Shown piece after piece: positions 61,217-64,000 of a DNA stretch of 64,000 nt (position 1 is its first letter; the number at the start of each line of letters is the position of its first letter). The translations under genes and the position numbers were made by a program. The notes under the pieces were generated by a model, which saw nothing but the letters and a program-made list of their open reading frames with translations, was not told where the DNA came from and did no database searches. Location of the stretch: assembly GCA_018907035.1 (NCBI GenBank), contig JACCIC010000226.1, forward strand, positions 186,001 to 250,000, in the 5' to 3' direction. This DNA is from Sycobia sp. Sy_11 (taxonomy: Eukaryota > Arthropoda > Insecta > Hymenoptera > Epichrysomallidae).

Positions 61217-64000
61217 CTATATAGAAGTGCAGAAATGTTTTTCATCTGTTCATACTCTCCCCTATTTTTTTAGGTTTTTCGGTTTATCCTACTCTTGAGC
61301 CAATAAGAGAAAAGCGAGCTAAGGTCGGCGTGGGAATTCGTCGCGAAAAACTACAACGAAATACTTATATATGCGTACGTGTAAGGGGGGGGGGCACGAG
61401 AGAATGCTATAATAGTTTGCGAGGATTATAGAAATACGTGATTAAATGACCGCTTCACTCCTCATTATATGCACTTAATTATATATTCTTTTTTCATATA
61501 ATTACTAAAAATGAGTCTAAAAATATCCACGTTTTATTTTTAAGCCTTTGATATTACGCAATTTGCACATATTTTATTAAATATTTATATACACGATCCG
61601 CCATTATATGAATTCTGCAATTTATTTTTAATTTTATACTAATAATTTTACTATATATCGGATAGCAAAGGTGATACGATGATTCTCTGATAGAGGTAGA
61701 AATATTTTTTCTTTCACGCAGACAAAGTACATGTATAAATCGAGTGCCTTTTTAACGATTGTAACGCTGTCGCTACAGAAGCTTTATAATAGGAAAACAC
61801 ATTATATCAATATATTATACAATATTTTTAAAGATTCGCGCATAAAAATAGTTAAAGAGCTTTATACGTTGACTATGCAGGATTAATGACTAAAATAAAA
61901 CTAGCAGAGATAAAACTAATTTTTGAATATATGTATTTATTAAATTTATGTATCTTCCCTTTTTTGAATAAAATTTTTATACAAAATCCACGTATAACTG
62001 AAAATATATACGTATTTTGCAAAGTTTCTCAATCGACCTTTATTATAATATGTATATCGTTACATATTATTAACTGTTCATTTTTTTTGTTTTTTTTTTT
62101 GTTTTTTTTTTTGTTTTTTTTTTATTTTTTTCCCTTTTTTCTTTTCTCTTTTCTAGCCAAATGTTATAAGAATACGAATAGGCATTGATTTGCTTCATCC
62201 GATATAGAAAAGACAATTGACACGCTAGGAGTCTTGTGCACTTATCACTTTTAGATTTTCAACTTTTAAGCACACTTGTGTATTATTTATATATCCGCAT
62301 ATACGGCATATGTATTCACCTTGGCTATGGAGCGCATGTCCGCGCATATAGCGGGATCGCACTAAGGAGAGGCGATTGTGCGCATTGTGTTAGCAGATAA
62401 GTAACAGAACCGCGCGATTGCACGATCGTGACGTGCTTTCTTCTTTTCTGTTCTCTTTTCGCGGATATTTATCGCGCGCGTACGTCGTCGTGATCATCGT
62501 CGTGACGACGTCGTTCGATGATCTTTCTCAATTTCCTTCTCTTCTCAGCCAACGCATAAATGTGTAAGTGTATATGCATAATACTTTTCGCGTGAAGATT
62601 TGTTCAAGTGCGTGCGGGCGACGCCTTATGTATGTGTATGTAGGTCTGTATGTATGTATCTATGTGCGTGTATTCTATTATTATTCTTATTATTCTTTGA
62701 TGCATATAAAAAGGATCGTGTCGCAGCGTTTCTCGATTCTATATTATACGGATTATTTAATTTATTTAAAATTTCAAAATTGTATCTCTAGCTCAATTTC
62801 TAATAGACTTTGACATTCTTTTTCGAAAAGTACTGATCACAGGTAGCGATTTATTATGATAATGTACCTCTTGAATATATATCGTTTCATTATCTTGCAA
62901 TCTAGCCCCAAAATCTAGAAAAAATAACTATTTTTATGCATGGATGCCCAGTTGATATTTAATAGCTTTTGAAAATTATTAAAAGCAAATTTAAATCAAT
63001 TTTTTGGATATAGTATACATATCTATCTATATTCCGAGTTGTACAAGGACCTACAAATTTTTGAAGTATGAAGATGATTTTATCTGTGAAACATATTATT
63101 GCGTTAACTAAAAAATAGTGATTGTTTGTATAAGTTCTTTTAAATTATGAAAGTAATGGTCACAAAATAACGTTAATAAGGAAATAATAAGAAGTTTGAA
63201 GAAATCTAAAAAATTGTAATAAAAAATGGGTCAACTGTCTACTGATGAGTCGAAACAAATTTATATTATTTTATAGTTATAAAATTTATTTCCTAGTTAG
63301 AACAAATATTTTTTAAATTATAAAGATTGAGAGTTTTTGATACTTGTTATTATTTCCTTTTAACTTCAATTTCAACCGGAAAATTTGATATCCACAGAGT
63401 AATAATTAACTTCATAGTTAGAAAAATGAGGATTATACCATTTTAGTTCCTTTCTAATTGAGAGTAGATTACAGGACTGTTAATAAATATATGAAAAAAG
63501 TACAATAGCACAGTAAAGTATCGTTCTTTATACAAGTATATTAGAATACAATCATAAAAATATATTTTTTTGTAACTCAAGCCAAAATTACGTATAGATT
63601 GATTCATTTGAAACTTTTGTTTTCCATTATATTTTTCCATTATATAACATTAATTTTATTGGATACATGACGTGTAATAATCGAATGGTTCAATGAATAG
63701 TATATAAGTTTCTCGCGTAAAGTTTTTTTATGTCTATATATTTATAGCAGAATTAAATGCGACAGAATTCAGCTGCTTATTTTCATAAATGAATTTATAA
63801 AGTTTTTTATATTATTTAAAGTAAACCAAGAAAATAAAATTTTAGGAATGATAAGCTATTATCTAAGCGCTATAGCTATAATCCAAAGTATACAAATATT
63901 ACGTAAAAATCTTTAATCGATAATGTAATTATATATCGAAGATATAAATAAAATTCGTTATTATATCTTTATGATTTGCTTGCCGCAGATTCTTTTAGTT
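61217..64000 (-). other. Sik2 upstream intron (partial)
   Basis: No exon with a Gly-rich loop was found. A poly-T tract lies at 62083-62136, a CpG-richer patch at about 62320-62560, and the rest is AT-rich. Confidence 0.6.
62320..62560 (-). promoter_or_regulatory. CpG-rich patch, possible alternative Sik2 promoter or first exon
   Basis: On the minus strand an ATG (62337-62335) opens MRSIAK and ends at a GTGAAT donor (62319) in phase 0, which would join VAIKIID of exon A. Upstream are several TGACG half-sites of CRE type (GTGACGTGC and GTGACGACG on the plus strand) and a stretch rich in CGTCGT/ACGACG. The resulting kinase would lack the Gly-rich loop. Purely a candidate; no TATA or known first-exon similarity. 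Confidence 0.25.

Overview
The window looks like insect nuclear DNA, most likely from a hymenopteran and quite possibly an ant. It is very AT-rich and packed with (TA)n and other microsatellites. GC-rich islands coincide mostly with exons or transposons. It carries at least five mariner lineages, one of them very close in layout to Mos1/Mboumar-type elements. The species assignment is inference.

The only host gene I can support is a salt-inducible kinase of SIK2 type on the minus strand. It occupies about 26.2-61.2 kb and its 5' end lies to the right of the window. Seven exons join in frame with GT/AG borders: 61216-61070, 59069-58749, 54448-54325, 49776-49565, 47476-47370, 43090-42390 and 34398-33782. 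An eighth, less certain exon at 26321-26196 would supply the C-terminus. Together they encode the kinase core from the VAIK lysine onward, a UBA-like segment, a Ser-rich regulatory region with an RRASD PKA-type site, and Gln- and His-rich tail segments. The candidate last exon ends in a TGA followed by C, after which the same frame stays open for 42 more codons, exactly as far as the GC-rich block extends.

The left 19 kb is a transposon graveyard. It holds a mariner fragment (1-465), two mariners separated by only 126 bp (2350-3546 and 3673-4609), a Ty3/gypsy relic (5.3-7.1 kb), an RNase H-bearing non-LTR element (about 9.06-13.86 kb), and a nearly intact R1-clade element (14.37-18.64 kb) flanked on both sides by (AAT)n. 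A tRNA-derived SINE with a clean 9-bp target duplication lies at 20064-20268. From 20 to 26 kb I see no gene.

The Sik2 introns are full of insertions: a composite of TIR-like flanks around an inverted 60-bp minisatellite (28.5-29.3 kb, with a longer relative at 39.0-40.3 kb), a 264-bp inverted-repeat element (32.9 kb), a Penelope-like element with a GIY-YIG ORF and a hammerhead-like motif (34.64-35.75 kb), a decayed mariner (37.5-38.8 kb), a gypsy integrase fragment (48 kb), an internally deleted mariner (50.1 kb), a Mutator-like element with TIRs (51.9-53.6 kb), and an apparently intact 345-aa Mos1-type mariner (55.86-57.14 kb). The best candidates for something new are the inverted 60-bp minisatellite elements, the possible stop readthrough in Sik2, the microsatellite-bounded R1 element and the Penelope hammerhead motif. 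All similarity statements come from reading motifs, not from database searches.
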